Assembly: GCA_036660175.1 (NCBI GenBank)
Contig: JAVXBD010000011.1
Coordinates: forward strand, 1-32,594
DNA: 32,594 nucleotides
Direction: 5' to 3'
Origin: Christensenella sp036660175
GTDB lineage: Bacteria > Bacillota > Clostridia > Christensenellales > Christensenellaceae
Position 1 is the first letter of the stretch. Each line of letters opens with the position of its first letter. Under the pieces are notes generated by a model, which was not told the origin of the DNA, ran no database searches, and was given only the letters and a program-made list of their open reading frames with translations. Shown here one piece after another: positions 31,302-32,594 of the stretch. The translations under genes were made by a program, and so were the position numbers.

Positions 31302-32327
31302 TTAAAAACACCGTTTGCTGTGTGTCTTGTCACAAGTGCTGTTTAATTGACATTGATAGCAAATCTCGTTTAGCAGTGGTTTATCATCATAAAATGCCTC
31401 TAAATTATCCAGTGTGGTACGTGCAATGTTGCACAATGCCTCGTCTGTCAAAAACGCCTGATGTGAGGTTACAATCACATTTGGCATAGCAAGCAGCAGT
31501 GATAGGACATCGTCTTGTATGATGGTATTTGAAAAATCCTCAAAAAACAACTCTGTTTCTTCTTCATAGACATCAAGGCCCGCACCGCCAATTTTTTTGC
31601 TTTTGATATTTTTGAGCAATGCCTCACTATCAATCAATGCGCCACGTGAGGTATTGATGAGCATCACACCGTCTTTCATCTGTGTGATGGATTGGCTATT
31701 GATTATATGATGTGTCTGCTTAGTAAGCGGACAATGCAGTGAAATTACATCTGACACTTTGCACAATTCTTCCAAACTCACATACTCTATTTCACACTCT
31801 TTTGGGTGCGGATCATATGCCACCACACGCATTCCAAATCCCCTGCAAATATCAATAAATATCTGCCCAATCTTGCCTGTTCCAATCACACCAATCGTTT
31901 TCCCATGCAAATCAAACCCAACCAATCCATCAAGGCTAAAGTTACACGTACGGGTTCTGTCATATGCTTTATGAATTTTTCTGTTTAGCGTCAAAAGCAA
32001 TGCCATCGCATATTCTGCAACCGCATAAGGTGAATAAGCAGGCACACGCAAAACATGAATTTTGTTAAATGCCTGTAAAAAATCAATATTGTTATACCCC
32101 GCACAGCGCATCGCAATCACACGAATACCATTTTGATATAGCACATCAATTGTCTTTGCATTAATCTCGTCATTGACAAATGCCACAACCCCATCGTATC
32201 CTCGTGCCAAAGCTGCCGTATCCTCATTGAGTTTGCTTTTTATATAGTTGATTTCAAATGCTGTATTTAGTTGATCAAACCAAATCTGATCATATGATTT
32301 TGCGTCATAAAATAGTATCTTTTTCAT
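31302..32327 (-). CDS. ldhA: D-lactate dehydrogenase (D-2-hydroxyacid dehydrogenase family) with Cys-rich tail
   Basis: A 341-residue NAD-dependent dehydrogenase that reduces pyruvate to D-lactate at the end of fermentation. The NAD-binding motif GVIGTGKIG is at about 145-153. Catalytic residues are Arg in NTSRGALID, Glu in GLDVYEEE and His in VTSHQAFLT. RCAGYNNIDF and VPAYSPYAVAEYA are typical of the LdhA type. The last 20 residues, after the normal end near NEI, contain Cys323, Cys326, Cys332 and Cys340 with His336, a possible metal-binding or redox tail. The ATG at 32325-32327 follows GAGAGGCGG. It is a single gene; substrate other than pyruvate is possible in this family. Confidence 0.88.
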   Translation of the reverse strand: MKKILFYDAKSYDQIWFDQLNTAFEINYIKSKLNEDTAALARGYDGVVAFVNDEINAKTIDVLYQNGIRVIAMRCAGYNNIDFLQAFNKIHVLRVPAYSPYAVAEYAMALLLTLNRKIHKAYDRTRTCNFSLDGLVGFDLHGKTIGVIGTGKIGQIFIDICRGFGMRVVAYDPHPKECEIEYVSLEELCKVSDVISLHCPLTKQTHHIINSQSITQMKDGVMLINTSRGALIDSEALLKNIKSKKIGGAGLDVYEEETELFFEDFSNTIIQDDVLSLLLAMPNVIVTSHQAFLTDEALCNIARTTLDNLEAFYDDKPLLNEICYQCQLNSTCDKTHSKRCF

Positions 32328-32348
32328 CTTTCATACCGCCTCTCATAA

Positions 32349-32377
32349 GTAATATAAACCGATTTTGATAATGTAAA
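32349..32377 (-). promoter_or_regulatory. candidate ldhA promoter
   Basis: On the minus strand TTTACA (32372-32377) is followed at 17 bp by a weak TATTAC (32349-32354). Upstream at 32431-32455 is an inverted repeat, AAGTAC and GTACTT. No Rex-like TTGTTAA-type operator was seen. Confidence 0.4.
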
Positions 32378-32466
32378 AATAAATATTTCTGCTTTATTGT
32401 TCTTATATCCAAAATCCACACATCAAAATTAAGTACCGACACTGTTCCAGTACTTCAAAGATATGA

Positions 32467-32480
32467 TTACACATGTGTAA
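32467..32480. repeat. perfect 14-bp palindrome, possible operator
   Basis: TTACACATGTGTAA lies between the divergent ldhA and tRNA promoters, about 140 bp from ldhA and 52 bp before the tRNA -35. It is a perfect inverted repeat without a T-run, so it looks more like a protein-binding site than a terminator. The regulator is unknown. Confidence 0.4.
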
Positions 32481-32531
32481 CCTATGTTTGACACCTCAAT
32501 AAAATTTGGACACTCCGATATAAAACCATTC

Positions 32532-32560
32532 TTGACTTTTAGGCATATTTATTATATAAT
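32532..32560 (+). promoter_or_regulatory. strong tRNA promoter
   Basis: TTGACT (32532-32537) and a perfect TATAAT (32555-32560) are separated by exactly 17 bp. It lies 20 bp before the tRNA 5' end, so the precursor leader is about 13 nt. Confidence 0.85.
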
Positions 32561-32579
32561 TATCAAGCTGTAAAAGCAT

Positions 32580-32594
32580 GTACCCGTAGCTCAG
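32580..32594 (+). tRNA. 5' end of a tRNA (cut by the window edge)
   Basis: The last 15 bases, GTACCCG followed by TAGCTCAG, fit a tRNA: a seven-base acceptor arm, T8, A9 and the start of the D-stem GCTC with A and G. A strong promoter precedes it at the right distance. The acceptor sequence is similar to tRNA-Arg genes, but the anticodon is outside the window, so identity is open. Confidence 0.75.

Overview
The window looks like chromosomal DNA from a low-GC Gram-positive anaerobe, most likely class Clostridia. The reasons are the AT-rich sequence, strong AGGAGG-type ribosome binding sites, frequent GTG and TTG starts, the comEC-holA-rpsT gene order, GerMN-domain lipoproteins, a BceRS/BceAB-type module and a cobalamin-dependent ribonucleotide reductase. 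The species cannot be named from the sequence alone. Almost every gene is on the minus strand. Only rpsT and a cut-off tRNA at the right edge are on the plus strand.

Layout from left to right. (1) 1-2829: a membrane-anchored 5'-nucleotidase, a zinc-finger anti-sigma-like protein and the first 17 codons of a further gene, all behind one near-consensus promoter. (2) 2851-6177: class II ribonucleotide reductase nrdJ, with two candidate NrdR boxes over its promoter, and glutamate racemase murI. (3) 6215-6612: rpsT, with promoter, TTG start and terminator. (4) 6626-15742: eight tightly packed genes transcribed leftwards. In order of transcription they are an OmpR-type regulator, its histidine kinase, two GerMN lipoproteins, an ECF transporter S component, a metallo-beta-lactamase-fold hydrolase, ComEC and HolA. 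This recalls walRK (Firmicutes) and mtrAB-lpqB (Actinobacteria). The ComEC hydrolase domain has lost all of its usual metal ligands. (5) 15763-20575: a BceRS two-component system, then a separate unit with a 41-residue membrane peptide and a BceAB-type ABC transporter. A direct repeat beside that unit's promoter is a good candidate for the BceR site.

(6) 20626-23872: cardiolipin synthase, the remains of two sugar-metabolism genes (a kinase tail and an isomerase tail) and an intact SIS-domain protein, which looks like a partly deleted amino-sugar operon. (7) 23874-25266: a stand-alone trpB with a roughly 96-nt leader made of hairpins joined by a repeated UUAGAUUAGA linker, with a 23-nt period. 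This leader is the most unusual element I found. (8) 25296-26529: an archaeal-type phosphoglycerate mutase. (9) 26619-31228: acyl-CoA synthetase, lgt, nicotinate phosphoribosyltransferase and a small lipoprotein whose signal peptide appears to be frameshifted. (10) 31231-32594: D-lactate dehydrogenase with a cysteine-rich tail, then a strong plus-strand promoter and the first 15 nt of a tRNA.

No CRISPR array, intact insertion sequence, rRNA or prophage was seen. No stretch over 300 bases lacks a gene or gene remnant. Functions are assigned from motifs and general family knowledge; no database search was possible.
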